The notes under the pieces are model-generated. The model made no database searches and was not told where the DNA came from. It worked only from the letters and a program-made list of their open reading frames with translations. From contig NZ_MEDS01000010.1 of NCBI RefSeq assembly GCF_001724135.1, forward strand, positions 1 through 64,000: 64,000 bases of DNA, written 5' to 3'. The position numbers and the translations under genes were made by a program. Below are positions 11,168 to 20,473 of this stretch, piece by piece. The DNA is from Comamonas sp. SCN 65-56 (lineage in GTDB: Bacteria > Pseudomonadota > Gammaproteobacteria > Burkholderiales > Burkholderiaceae_C). Every line of letters starts with the position of its first letter. Position 1 is the stretch's first letter.

Positions 11168-12495
11168 CACGCAAATTCTTTGGCACCGACGGCATTCGCG
11201 GCACCGTCGGGCACGAGCCCATCACGCCGGATTTCGTGCTGCGCTTGGGCCACGCGGTTGGCAGCGTGCTGCGTCGCAGTGAAGAACGCCCACGGGTGTT
11301 GATCGGCAAGGACACCCGGATTTCGGGCTATATGCTGGAGTCGGCACTGGAATCCGGCCTGAATTCCGCCGGCGCGGATGTGGTGCTGCTCGGACCCTTG
11401 CCGACCCCTGGCGTTGCCTATCTGACACGTGCGCTGCGCGCCAGCCTTGGCGTGGTGATCTCCGCTTCGCACAACCCGTTTGCCGACAACGGCATCAAGT
11501 TTTTCAGTGCCCAGGGCTCCAAGCTGCCGGATGCCTGGGAGCTGGATGTCGAGGCGGCGCTGCAGCAGCCTCCGCACTGGGCGAATGCGGCCGGCCTGGG
11601 CAAGGCCGCGCGGCTGGACGACGCCGCCGGGCGCTACATCGAGTTTTGCAAGAGCACCTTTGCACATGACCTCACGCTCAAGGGCTTGAAGATCGTGGTT
11701 GATGCGGCGCATGGGGCCGCCTACCACATCGCACCCAAGGTGTTCCATGAGCTCGGCGCCGATGTCATCTCCATCGGCTGCGCGCCCGACGGGCTGAACA
11801 TCAACGACCAGGTGGGTGCCACCCACCCGGATGCGCTGGTGCGATCCGTGCGCGCCAACCATGCCGACTTCGGCATTGCGCTCGATGGCGATGCCGATCG
11901 CCTGCAGATGGTCGACGCCCAGGGGCGGCTGTATACCGGCGACGAACTGCTCTACGTCATCGCCGCAGATCGGCTGAACCGCGGCCAGACGGTCTCTGGC
12001 GTGGTCGGCACCTTGATGACCAACATGGCGGTCGAGCGCGCGCTGGTGCAACGCGGCGTTCAATTGGTCCGCGCCAAGGTGGGCGATCGCTATGTGCTGG
12101 AAGAACTGCTGGCGCATGGCTGGCTGCTCGGCGGCGAAGGGTCTGGCCATCTGCTGGTGCTGGACAAGCACAGCACCGGCGATGGCCTGGTGAGCGCGCT
12201 GCAGATCCTGCAGACCTGCGTACGCCAGCATGCGCAGCTGCCGGATTTGCTCCAGGGCCTGGCGCTCTTTCCGCAGGTGCTGGTCAACGTGCGGCTCAAT
12301 GCCGGCCAGGACTGGCGCGCCAATGCGCAGCTCCAAAAGGCAATCCACGATGCAGAGCAGACGCTGGGCGAGCGGGGCCGGGTGCTGGTGCGCGCCAGCG
12401 GTACCGAGCCTTTGCTGCGCATCATGGTCGAAGCGCAGGATGCACAGCAGGCCAACGCGTGTGCGCAGCATCTGGCCCAGGTGGCGCGCGCCTGA
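11164..12495 (+). CDS. glmM: phosphoglucosamine mutase
   Basis: GlmM converts glucosamine-6-phosphate to glucosamine-1-phosphate on the way to UDP-GlcNAc for peptidoglycan and LPS. The GTG at 11164 overlaps the folP stop (GTGA) and gives the family start [15 protein letters not shown]. The active-site serine loop [17 protein letters not shown] has the phosphorylated Ser at residue 102. The metal-binding loop [15 protein letters not shown], sugar-binding [19 protein letters not shown] and the phosphate loop [15 protein letters not shown] follow in order. It has 443 residues. ftsH-folP-glmM is a conserved proteobacterial order. Confidence 0.96.
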   Translation: MTRKFFGTDGIRGTVGHEPITPDFVLRLGHAVGSVLRRSEERPRVLIGKDTRISGYMLESALESGLNSAGADVVLLGPLPTPGVAYLTRALRASLGVVISASHNPFADNGIKFFSAQGSKLPDAWELDVEAALQQPPHWANAAGLGKAARLDDAAGRYIEFCKSTFAHDLTLKGLKIVVDAAHGAAYHIAPKVFHELGADVISIGCAPDGLNINDQVGATHPDALVRSVRANHADFGIALDGDADRLQMVDAQGRLYTGDELLYVIAADRLNRGQTVSGVVGTLMTNMAVERALVQRGVQLVRAKVGDRYVLEELLAHGWLLGGEGSGHLLVLDKHSTGDGLVSALQILQTCVRQHAQLPDLLQGLALFPQVLVNVRLNAGQDWRANAQLQKAIHDAEQTLGERGRVLVRASGTEPLLRIMVEAQDAQQANACAQHLAQVARA

Positions 12496-12543
12496 CCACC
12501 GGCCGCTGGCGCTAACATGTCGCCTCCTGGAGAGGAGGTGGCC

Positions 12544-14151
12544 ATGGCGGAAGGCGAAGACCTGCGATCACTGCTCAGGCGTCTTGAGCAGCTCAACGAG
12601 GTGGGGGCAGCGCTCTCGGGCGAACGCGATCTCGGGCGGCTGCTCGAGTTGATTCTGGATGCGGCGCAAACGCTCACGGGTGCCGATGGCGGAACGCTCT
12701 ACCGCATGATGGACGACCGGCAGGCCTTGCGCTTCGTGCTGATGCGCACCCAGTCGCTGGGCATTCGACGTGGCGGCAAGGGGGAAACGCCGCTGGACTT
12801 TCCGCCATTGCCGCTGTATCTGGCCGACGGCGCGCCCAATGACCATATGGTGGCGGTGCATGCCGTGCTGCACGATACGACGGTTGTCGTTGACGATGCC
12901 TACGACAGTACGAATTTTGATTTCTCCGGCACGCGCGCCTTTGACCAGCGCACAGGCTACCGCTCACGTTCCTTCCTCACGGTTCCGCTGAAGAACCACG
13001 AGGGCGAGATCATTGGTGTGCTGCAGCTCATCAACGCCATCGATCCGGTCAGTAAATCCGTGCGGGCTTTCTCGCCTGCAGAGCAGCGCATCGCCCAATC
13101 GCTGTCTTCACAGGCCGCGATTGCGCTCACCAACCGCTTGCTCATTGATCAACTCGAGCGCTTGTTCGAATCGTTCGTCAATTTGATCAACCAGGCGATT
13201 GACGAAAAATCGCCCTACACGGGCGGCCATTGCCAGCGCGTGCCGCAGCTCACCATGATGCTGGCCGAAGCAGCCCACGCGACCCGCGAGGGCCCGCTCG
13301 CGGCTTTCGTGATGACCGAACGCGACCGCTACGAACTCAAGATGGCCGGTCTGTTGCACGATTGCGGCAAGATCACGACACCGGTGCATGTCGTGGACAA
13401 GGCGACCAAGCTGCAGACCATCTACGACCGCATCGCAACCATAGATACCCGCTTTGAAGTGCTCAAGCGCGATGCCGAGATCGATGCCTTGCGGCGCCAG
13501 CTCGCGCTGCGCCCGGTGGTGGATGAAAAGGCGGAAGCCGCGATTGCCGAGGATCTGCGCGCGCAAGGCGCAGAGCTGGAGGCAGAACGTGAATTTTTTC
13601 GCGCGTGCAATCGCGGCAGCGAAGCGATGCAGCTGCACGACGCGGAACGCGTGCGCGCCATTGCAGTGCGCCGCCAGTGGCGCAACCCTGAAGGCGTGCT
13701 GACCGCATTGCTGACGGCCGACGAGATTGAAAACCTGACGATTCGCAGCGGCACCCTGACCCAGGCCGAGCGCGATGTCATCAACTACCACATCGTGAGC
13801 ACGATACGCATGCTGGAGAGCCTGCCCTGGCCGCGTCACTTGCGCAACGTACCGGAATACGCTGGCGGTCACCACGAGCGCATGGACGGCAAGGGCTACC
13901 CACGCGGCCTCACGCGTGAGCAGATGTCGTGGCAGGCTCGCATGCTGGGCATTGCCGACATCTTCGAGGCTCTGACAGCGGTGGATCGACCCTACAAGCA
14001 CGGCATGAAACTCTCGCAGGCGCTGACCATCATGCGCAAGATGTGTGACGGCGGGCATATCGATCCCGACCTGTTCGAGGTGTTTGTGCAAAGTGAGGTG
14101 TACCTGGACTACGCGCGGCAGTTTCTGGATGCGTCACAGATCGACGGCTAG
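12544..14151 (+). CDS. GAF / HD-GYP domain phosphodiesterase
   Basis: Likely a cytosolic sensor that hydrolyses cyclic di-GMP. The ATG at 12544 follows a strong GAGGAGGT ribosome-binding site; an ATG at 12517 is less likely. Residues about 15-185 form a GAF domain (LILDAAQTLTGADGGTLYRM, YRSRSFLTVPLKNHEGEIIGVLQLIN). The HD-GYP domain follows: YTGGHCQRVPQL, LLHDCGKITTPVHVVDKATKL, AGGHHERMDGKGYPRGL, and LGIADIFEALTAVDRPYK, so the metal-binding HD and the GYP triad are kept. Between KATKL and the next HD-GYP helix lies an extra, mostly helical and charged stretch of about 130 residues. It is a single gene facing an HNH endonuclease gene; the signal sensed by GAF is unknown. Confidence 0.88.
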   Translation: MAEGEDLRSLLRRLEQLNEVGAALSGERDLGRLLELILDAAQTLTGADGGTLYRMMDDRQALRFVLMRTQSLGIRRGGKGETPLDFPPLPLYLADGAPNDHMVAVHAVLHDTTVVVDDAYDSTNFDFSGTRAFDQRTGYRSRSFLTVPLKNHEGEIIGVLQLINAIDPVSKSVRAFSPAEQRIAQSLSSQAAIALTNRLLIDQLERLFESFVNLINQAIDEKSPYTGGHCQRVPQLTMMLAEAAHATREGPLAAFVMTERDRYELKMAGLLHDCGKITTPVHVVDKATKLQTIYDRIATIDTRFEVLKRDAEIDALRRQLALRPVVDEKAEAAIAEDLRAQGAELEAEREFFRACNRGSEAMQLHDAERVRAIAVRRQWRNPEGVLTALLTADEIENLTIRSGTLTQAERDVINYHIVSTIRMLESLPWPRHLRNVPEYAGGHHERMDGKGYPRGLTREQMSWQARMLGIADIFEALTAVDRPYKHGMKLSQALTIMRKMCDGGHIDPDLFEVFVQSEVYLDYARQFLDASQIDG

Positions 14152-14243
14152 CGCCGGACTGTTGAGGCAGTCACCGGTTCCATATGGCCGGTTCGAGTCA
14201 TCCTGGTGCGCGGCCGCAAAGCCGTTTGACTTCGCAGCCCGGC

Positions 14244-14807
14244 TCAGTGCAGCAGCCGCGAGGTTCGCGGCACATGGGCCATCAGAAAGTCCATCTGGTC
14301 CGCAAGAATGCGGCGGTTGCGCAGGATGAAATCTTCCCAAAGACTGGGGACATAGGGCGCGTACAGGAGCGGCATGCGCGCCTGCTCGGGCGTGCGTGAG
14401 GCCTTGCGGTGGTTGCAGGCGCGGCAGGCGGTGACGACGTTCATCCAGTGGTTGGCGCCGTGGTGCGCCACGGGCACGATGTGCTCGCGTGTCAGGTCTT
14501 CTTCGTGAAAATGCCCGCCGCAGTAGGCGCAGATGCCGCGGTCGCGCTGAAACAGTTTGGCGTTGGTGAGGCTGGGCTGCAGCTCAAAGGGGTTGATGTC
14601 GGGTACGCCGCGGGTGCCGATGATGCTGCTCACCGCGATCTGCGATTGCAGGCCGGTCTGTGCGTTGTGGCCGCCGCGAAACAGCGCGATTTGCGTGCCC
14701 AGCTCCCAGCGCACCTCGCCGCAGGCGTAGTGGGTGACGGCCTGCTCCAGCGAGATCCATGATTGCGGCAGGCCTTGTGCCGACAGCTTCAAGACTTTCA
14801 CGAACAT
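14244..14807 (-). CDS. HNH endonuclease
   Basis: A 187-residue protein with a C-terminal HNH nuclease fold: a CAYCGGHF zinc knuckle, DLTREHIVPVAHHGANHWMN carrying the catalytic His pair, and TACRACNHRKASRTPEQA with the second CxxC and Asn/His. The N-terminal half (VLKLSAQGLPQSWISLEQAVTHYA) is typical of the stand-alone chromosomal HNH proteins common in proteobacteria, whose role is not established. The chosen start, ATG 14807, gives MFVKVLKLS; the frame extends upstream with low-complexity residues that look non-coding. It is monocistronic, convergent with the HD-GYP gene. Confidence 0.85.
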   Translation of the reverse strand: MFVKVLKLSAQGLPQSWISLEQAVTHYACGEVRWELGTQIALFRGGHNAQTGLQSQIAVSSIIGTRGVPDINPFELQPSLTNAKLFQRDRGICAYCGGHFHEEDLTREHIVPVAHHGANHWMNVVTACRACNHRKASRTPEQARMPLLYAPYVPSLWEDFILRNRRILADQMDFLMAHVPRTSRLLH

Positions 14808-14889
14808 CCCCTGGCACGCGCTGCAACCTGGCGGCGGCACTGCGTGCCTGGCATTGCCACCGCTCGCACGCAATATACTCGCATTTATG

Positions 14890-14940
14890 GAAAAATAGTT
14901 AATGGCGCCATGATGGTAAAGCGCTGCAAGCTATAAAAAT
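14890..14940 (-). repeat. intergenic copy of dispersed ~50 bp repeat
   Basis: Upstream of ribF the minus strand reads tttttatagcttgcagcgct, then ccatcatggcgcc, matching the dispersed repeat at 39987 in reverse orientation. It lies between the divergent HNH and ribF genes, so it may overlap their promoters. Confidence 0.55.
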
Positions 14941-14952
14941 AGAAGTTATCGA

Positions 14953-15990
14953 ATGAATATATTCCACGGTCTGCACGCCAGCGGAGTAGCCCAGGCCTGT
15001 GCGCTGACCATAGGCAATTTCGATGGTGTGCACCGCGGCCACCAGGCGATGCTGGCGCTGCTGGTCAATGAGGCGTGCCATAGGGATGTACCCAGCTGCG
15101 TGTTGACGTTTGAGCCGCATCCGCGCGACTATTTCGCCAGCGTACAGCGCAAGCCGGATCTGGCACCGGCACGCATTGGCACGCTGCGCGACAAGCTCGC
15201 CGAGTTGGCGCGCTGCGGAGTCGAGCAGACGGTGGTTCTGCGCTTCAATCAGGAACTTGCGGCACTGTCGGCGCAGGCCTTCGTCGATGACGTGTTGCTG
15301 CGCGGACTGGGTGCCCGCTACGTGCTGGTAGGCGATGATTTTCGCTTTGGCGCCAAGCGCGTGGGTGACTACGCCATGCTGGATGCCGCAGGGCGCGCAC
15401 AGGGCTTTGATGTGGCGCGCATGATGAGCTACGAAGTGCATGGCGACCGGGTATCGAGCACGGCCGTGCGTACGGCTTTGGCGGTCGGCGATATGCCTGA
15501 GGTGGAACGCCTGCTGGGGCGCCGCTATGCGATTTCCGGCCATGTGGTGCATGGCCGCAAGCTGGGCCGGGCCCTGGGTGAGCGCCATGCCGGTGCACAG
15601 GATGGTTTTCGCACGCTCAACCTGCGCTTTGCGCACTGGAAACCGGCTGCCACCGGGATTTTCGTGGTTCTGGTGCATGGTCTGGCCGGCATGGCGCTGA
15701 TGGGCGTGGCCAACCTGGGTGTGCGCCCGTCGCTGGATGCGCGGGATGTGAATGGCGGCCAAGTGCTGCTGGAGGTGCACTGCCTGGACTGGCCGGCGCA
15801 ACTGGGACCTGAGGGGGGCTACGGTAAAATCATCCGCGTGGAACTGCTGCACAAATTGCACGACGAAATCAAGTACGAGGGCCTTGCCGAGCTCACCGCC
15901 GGTATCGCGCGCGACTGCGAAGCGGCGCGCCAGTACTTCGCCACCACCTACGCGCAAACCCGTCGCCAGACCACGCGCGACCGAATTTGA
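14953..15990 (+). CDS. ribF: bifunctional riboflavin kinase / FAD synthetase
   Basis: RibF phosphorylates riboflavin to FMN and adenylates FMN to FAD. The adenylyltransferase half comes first ([21 protein letters not shown] with the HxGH nucleotide motif, [45 protein letters not shown]). The riboflavin kinase half has [27 protein letters not shown] and LLEVHCLDW. One deviation: RibF kinase domains usually continue GRxLGFPTAN after GRKLG, and here the sequence reads [20 protein letters not shown], so this loop has changed or gained residues. It has 345 residues, slightly longer than usual. Followed 79 bp later by ileS, the normal ribF-ileS-lspA order. Confidence 0.93.
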   Translation: MNIFHGLHASGVAQACALTIGNFDGVHRGHQAMLALLVNEACHRDVPSCVLTFEPHPRDYFASVQRKPDLAPARIGTLRDKLAELARCGVEQTVVLRFNQELAALSAQAFVDDVLLRGLGARYVLVGDDFRFGAKRVGDYAMLDAAGRAQGFDVARMMSYEVHGDRVSSTAVRTALAVGDMPEVERLLGRRYAISGHVVHGRKLGRALGERHAGAQDGFRTLNLRFAHWKPAATGIFVVLVHGLAGMALMGVANLGVRPSLDARDVNGGQVLLEVHCLDWPAQLGPEGGYGKIIRVELLHKLHDEIKYEGLAELTAGIARDCEAARQYFATTYAQTRRQTTRDRI

Positions 15991-16069
15991 CGCGCGCGCT
16001 GCGCTTTCACCGCCTTCAGCCGTCCTTCAGGCGCGATGCCTGAAACGCCCTCTATTTGCAAGGTTTCCC

Positions 16070-18925
16070 ATGTCCGATTCCAAATCCAAGCCCGCGCCCG
16101 AAAGCGCCTACCGCGCCACGCTCAACATGCCCGATACGCCGTTCCCGATGCGCGGCGATTTGGCCAAGCGCGAGCCCGGCTGGGTCAAGGAATGGAACGA
16201 GAAGGGCCTGTACCAGAAGCTGCGCGATGCGCGCCACGGCGCGCCCAAATTCATCTTGCACGACGGCCCGCCGTATGCCAATGGCCAGATCCACATCGGC
16301 CACGCGGTCAACAAGATCTTGAAGGACATGATCGTCAAGGCGCGCCAGCTCGAAGGCTTTGACGCGCTCTACACGCCCGGCTGGGACTGCCATGGCCTGC
16401 CGATCGAAAACGCGATCGAGAAGACGTTCGGCCGCAACCTGCCGCGCGACGAGATGCAGGCCAAGGGCCGCGCGTTTGCCACCGAGCAGATCGCGCAGCA
16501 AATGCAGGATTTCAAGCGCCTGGGTGTGCTCGGCGAGTGGGACAACCCCTACAAGACCATGGATTTCGCCAACGAGGCTGGGGAGTTGCGAGCGCTGAAG
16601 GTGGTGATGCAGCGCGGCTTCGTCTACCGGGGTCTCAAGCCCGTGTACTGGTGCTTCGATTGCGCTTCGTCGCTGGCGGAATTCGAGATCGAATACCAGG
16701 ACAAGGGCAGCCAGACGCTGGACGTGATGTTCCCTGCCGCCGATCCGGCGCGCCTGGCCGCTGCGTTCGGGCTGGCCAAGCTGGACAAGCCCGCGTTCGC
16801 CGTGATCTGGACCACGACCGCGTGGACGATTCCGGCCAACCAGGCGCTCAACGTCAACCCTGAACTCGAATACAGCCTGGTCGATACCGAGCGCGGCCTG
16901 TTGATCGTCGCCTCGGCATTGGTCGAAAAGTGCCTGGAGCGCTGGCAACTTCAAGGGAAAGTGATTGCTACTGTGGTGGGGCAAAAGCTCGATCACATGC
17001 CCTTCAAGCACCCGCTGGCGCACGTGGACAAGGGCTTTGATCGCCTCTCGCCCGTCTACGTGGCCGATTACGCCACGGCCGAGGACGGCACCGGCATCGT
17101 GCACAGCGCGCCCGCCTACGGCGTGGAGGACTTCAACTCCTGCGTCGCCAACGGCATGAAATACGAGGACATCCTCAATCCGGTGCAGGGCAATGGCGTC
17201 TACGCGCCGGATTTGGGAATGTTTGCCGGGCAGTTCATCTGGAAGGCCGTGCCCGTCATCATCGACGCGCTTAAAGTGGCCGGGCGGCTGATGGACACGC
17301 GCCACATCACCCACAGCTACCCGCACTGCTGGCGCCACAAGAGCCCGGTGATCTACCGCGCCGCCGCGCAGTGGTTCGTGCGCATGGACGAGGGCGAAGG
17401 CGTGTTCACTGATCCGGCACAAAAAACGGCTCAAACGCTGCGCCAGATTGCGCTGGCAGCTATCGAAAACACCAGTTTTTACCCTGAGAATGGCAAGGCG
17501 CGGCTGCGCGACATGATCGCCGGGCGCCCCGACTGGTGCATCTCGCGCCAGCGTTCCTGGGGCGTACCGCTGCCCTTCTTCCTGCACCAGGATTCGGGCG
17601 AGCTGCATCCGCGCACGCTGGAAATCATCGACCAGGCGGCCGAGCTCGTGGAGCAAGGCGGCATCGAGGCCTGGAGCCGCCTGAGCGCCGAGGATGTTCT
17701 GGGTGCCGAGGACGCGAAGCACTACACCAAGAGCACCGACATCCTCGAAGTCTGGTTCGACTCCGGCTCAACCTTCTGGCACGTGCTGCGCGGCACGCAT
17801 CCGCATCTGCACCACGACCAGGGCCCTGAGGCCGACCTGTACCTGGAAGGGCACGACCAGCACCGCGGCTGGTTTCATTCTTCTCTGCTGCTGGCGAGCG
17901 CCATCTACGGCCGCGCGCCGTATCGCGGCTTGCTCACCCACGGCTTCACCGTGGACGGCCAGGGCAAGAAGATGAGCAAGTCGCTGGGCAACACCGTCTC
18001 GCCGCAAGACGTCAGCAGCAAGATGGGCGCGGAGATCATTCGCCTGTGGTGCGCAGCCACCGACTATTCGGGTGACCTGGCGATTGACGACAAGATCCTC
18101 GCGCGCGTGGTCGATGGCTACCGGCGCATCCGCAACACGCTGCGCTTTCTGCTGGCCAACGTGAGCGACTTCGATCCGGCCAAGGATGCGGTGCCCGATG
18201 CCGAACTGCTCGAAATCGACCGCTGGGCGCTGGCGCGCACCGCGCAGTTGCAGCAGGACATCCTGGCGCATTACAAGGTCTACGAGTTCCACCCTGTGGT
18301 GGCCAAGCTGCAACTGTTTTGCTCCGAGGACCTGGGCGGCTTTTATCTGGACGTGCTCAAGGACCGGCTCTACACCACCGGCGCCAAATCCCAAGCGCGG
18401 CGCAGCGCGCAGACCGCGCTCTTCCAGATCACGCATGCGCTGCTGCGCTGGATGGCACCTTTTCTCTCGTTCACGGCTGAAGAGGCGTGGAAGATATTTG
18501 GCAGCTCGGAATCGATTTTTCTGGAAACCTGGCAGAGCCTGGCCGAGCCCGATGCGGCGCTGCTGGCCAAGTGGCAGCGCATCCTGGACATCCGCGCGTT
18601 GGTCAACAAGGAGATCGAGAATCAGCGCGCCGCCGGCGTGGTCGGCTCGTCGCTGCAAGCGGTGGTGCGCTTGGCCGTGCCACCCGAAGACCATGCATTG
18701 CTGACCAGCCTGGGTGATGACCTCAAGTTCGTGTTCATCGTATCCACTATTGAATTGGAAGCAGCTGACGCTTTGCAGGCAAGCGTTACAGCAAGTTTTG
18801 ATCATAAGTGTGAACGCTGCTGGCACTATCGTGCCGATGTCGGGCAAGACAGCGCTCACCCGACGATCTGCGGGCGCTGCGTGAGCAATCTGTACGGCTG
18901 TGGCGAGCAGCGCACCCATGCCTGA
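16070..18925 (+). CDS. ileS: isoleucyl-tRNA synthetase
   Basis: IleS charges tRNA-Ile and edits misactivated valine. The 951-residue class I synthetase starts at ATG 16070 ([20 protein letters not shown]). HIGH is at residues 75-78 and KMSKS at 634-638. The editing domain contains [15 protein letters not shown], and the C-terminal zinc finger reads [13 protein letters not shown]...[10 protein letters not shown]. At least two short segments, [19 protein letters not shown] and [20 protein letters not shown], are encoded by in-frame copies of a dispersed repeat. It overlaps lspA by 8 nt. Confidence 0.96.
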   Translation: MSDSKSKPAPESAYRATLNMPDTPFPMRGDLAKREPGWVKEWNEKGLYQKLRDARHGAPKFILHDGPPYANGQIHIGHAVNKILKDMIVKARQLEGFDALYTPGWDCHGLPIENAIEKTFGRNLPRDEMQAKGRAFATEQIAQQMQDFKRLGVLGEWDNPYKTMDFANEAGELRALKVVMQRGFVYRGLKPVYWCFDCASSLAEFEIEYQDKGSQTLDVMFPAADPARLAAAFGLAKLDKPAFAVIWTTTAWTIPANQALNVNPELEYSLVDTERGLLIVASALVEKCLERWQLQGKVIATVVGQKLDHMPFKHPLAHVDKGFDRLSPVYVADYATAEDGTGIVHSAPAYGVEDFNSCVANGMKYEDILNPVQGNGVYAPDLGMFAGQFIWKAVPVIIDALKVAGRLMDTRHITHSYPHCWRHKSPVIYRAAAQWFVRMDEGEGVFTDPAQKTAQTLRQIALAAIENTSFYPENGKARLRDMIAGRPDWCISRQRSWGVPLPFFLHQDSGELHPRTLEIIDQAAELVEQGGIEAWSRLSAEDVLGAEDAKHYTKSTDILEVWFDSGSTFWHVLRGTHPHLHHDQGPEADLYLEGHDQHRGWFHSSLLLASAIYGRAPYRGLLTHGFTVDGQGKKMSKSLGNTVSPQDVSSKMGAEIIRLWCAATDYSGDLAIDDKILARVVDGYRRIRNTLRFLLANVSDFDPAKDAVPDAELLEIDRWALARTAQLQQDILAHYKVYEFHPVVAKLQLFCSEDLGGFYLDVLKDRLYTTGAKSQARRSAQTALFQITHALLRWMAPFLSFTAEEAWKIFGSSESIFLETWQSLAEPDAALLAKWQRILDIRALVNKEIENQRAAGVVGSSLQAVVRLAVPPEDHALLTSLGDDLKFVFIVSTIELEAADALQASVTASFDHKCERCWHYRADVGQDSAHPTICGRCVSNLYGCGEQRTHA
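17419..17470 (-). repeat. in-frame dispersed repeat inside ileS (copy 1)
   Basis: On the minus strand this reads ttttcgatagctgccagcgc, then gcgcagcgtttgagccgttttttg, following the dispersed-repeat layout (tttgatagctgc-tagcgc ... gcgctagaggcc-gatttttg). On the plus strand it is translated in frame as part of IleS without a stop. Confidence 0.6.
18748..18803 (+). repeat. in-frame dispersed repeat inside ileS (copy 2)
   Basis: Bases ttggaagcagctgacgcttt and caagcgttacagcaagttttgat follow the two arms of the dispersed repeat. The copy lies just before the zinc-finger codons and is read through in frame; local GC is visibly lower than in the flanking ileS sequence. Confidence 0.65.
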
Positions 18926-19445
18926 GGCCGCCGCCCGCGCGCCTCGCGTCTGGCCTTGGCTGGCCTGGGCGCTGCTGCTGTTGGTGCTCGATCAGCGTAC
19001 CAAGGCGCTGATCCTGCAGCAGTACCAGCTGGGCGACGCCACGCCCATCACCGGCTTCTTCAACATCGTGCGCGCGCACAACACCGGCGCGGCGTTTTCG
19101 TTCCTGGCCGGTGCCGATGGCTGGCAGCGCTGGCTGTTCGTGGGCATTGGCGTGGTGGTCGGCGGGTTCATTGTCTGGCAGCTGCTGCGCCACCCGGGCC
19201 AGCGTCTGTTCGCGTTTGCGCTTTCGAGCATTCTGGGCGGTGCGGTGGGCAACGTGGTGGACAGGCTGCAACATGGCTATGTCGTCGATTTCCTCGACTT
19301 TCACTGGCCTTTCCTCGCGGGCATCTTCTACCGCGGGCACTTTCCTGCCTTCAACCTGGCGGATTCGGCGATCACCGTGGGCGCGGCCTGTCTGATCCTG
19401 GACGAGGTGTTGCGCAGTCGACGCAAGCCGATCAGCCCCGCTTGA
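18918..19445 (+). CDS. lspA: lipoprotein signal peptidase
   Basis: LspA cleaves prolipoprotein signal peptides in the inner membrane after diacylglyceryl transfer. The 175-residue product has four hydrophobic helices ([65 protein letters not shown]). The catalytic Asp pair is in [19 protein letters not shown] and [11 protein letters not shown], and NTGAAFSFL is present. ATG 18918 overlaps the ileS stop by 8 nt; a GTG at 18900 is a possible longer start but less likely. Confidence 0.95.
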   Translation: MPEAAARAPRVWPWLAWALLLLVLDQRTKALILQQYQLGDATPITGFFNIVRAHNTGAAFSFLAGADGWQRWLFVGIGVVVGGFIVWQLLRHPGQRLFAFALSSILGGAVGNVVDRLQHGYVVDFLDFHWPFLAGIFYRGHFPAFNLADSAITVGAACLILDEVLRSRRKPISPA

Positions 19446-19480
19446 ACGGCTGAACGCCTGCGCGGGGAGTAATTTCGCCG

Positions 19481-20374
19481 CTATGGCCTGTGGCCTGCCT
19501 GCTCAGAGGCTTCGTGGCGCAGCAGTGCCGCCATCGCCACGCGCTCGCTGTGCAGCGTGGCTGCCTGTGGATGTGGAGCGATCAGTTCGCAGTGCGGGCG
19601 CAGCGCTGCACGCAACGCGTCGTTGCGTGTCACGCCGCCGCTGATGCTCAGGCGCGTGAGGCCGGTGCGCCGTAGCGCCTTGAGCGCCTGCGCGCTGAGC
19701 TGGTGCACGACCGCCTCCTGCACGGCCGCGGCCAAGTCGGCGCGTGGCTGCTCGCACGGGCTGCCTTCGAGCGCACGGGCGCGCTCAAGCGCGGCATCCC
19801 TGAGTTCGGCGAAACGGAAGTCGAGTGATTGCGCATCCAACGTCGGGTGGGGCAGCTCGCAGGCCTCGGCCATGCCGAAATCGGCCATGCGCGCCAGCGT
19901 CGCGCCGCCTGGCAGGTCCATGCCCCATTGCTGTGCCAGGCCGTCAAAGACGGCGTCGGCGGCGATGTCGAGCGTTTGACCAAGCGGCGTATAGCGCCCC
20001 GGCGCATCGACGCGCGCCAGCAGCGTGTGTTTGGCCGTCGCCACCAGCGCGACGCAGGCGCTCACCGGCTCGGCGCGTGCACCCCAGGGGGCCAGCAGGT
20101 GCCCCTCGATCGCGTCGATGGCCAGCGCGGGCGCGCCTGGCACCAGCGCGGCCAGCAGCGGGTTCATGCTGGAGCAGCCGGTGCCGACGACGGACGCCGC
20201 CAACAGTGGCGCGCCATTGGCATCGCGCAGCGTGCGCAGGCCATCGAGCCCCGCGCACAGGCCCTGGGCCAGCCGTTGGATGACTCCGTCGGAGCCGCGC
20301 TCGAGCAGCGTGTAGTCCACCCTGCCGCCGTGCGCGGCGGTGCCCAGTGCCCTCGTGTGTTGCGCTTGTGCCAT
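19481..20374 (-). CDS. TsaD-like protein, catalytic site degenerate
   Basis: A 297-residue paralogue of TsaD (Kae1/OSGEP family), the enzyme that puts threonylcarbamoyl on A37 of ANN-decoding tRNAs. Family segments are clear: AIDAIEGHLLAPW (85-97), GRYTPLGQTLDIAADAVFDG (127-145 region), LPGGATLARMADFG, SLDFRFAELRDAAL, PRADLAAAVQEAVV, and LSISGGVTRNDALR. Key residues are lost. The metal-binding HxxxH becomes AxxxH (A88, H92). The usual SGGHT is ATAKHT. The C-terminal metal-binding Asp of the CTDNGAM motif is replaced (LHSERVAM). The N-terminal roughly 50 residues with the GIETSCDET nucleotide motif are absent. The gene has no frameshift or stop, so it is probably expressed with a changed role rather than recent debris. 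Confidence 0.75.
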   Translation of the reverse strand: MAQAQHTRALGTAAHGGRVDYTLLERGSDGVIQRLAQGLCAGLDGLRTLRDANGAPLLAASVVGTGCSSMNPLLAALVPGAPALAIDAIEGHLLAPWGARAEPVSACVALVATAKHTLLARVDAPGRYTPLGQTLDIAADAVFDGLAQQWGMDLPGGATLARMADFGMAEACELPHPTLDAQSLDFRFAELRDAALERARALEGSPCEQPRADLAAAVQEAVVHQLSAQALKALRRTGLTRLSISGGVTRNDALRAALRPHCELIAPHPQAATLHSERVAMAALLRHEASEQAGHRP

Positions 20375-20473
20375 GCCGTGCGGGAGTGTAGGGCGCGCGG
20401 TCGGCCGCGAAGGTATGCTGTGCGTTTACACACGCACCCATGAAGCACATGGTGCGCGTGCATCACCAAGAAC

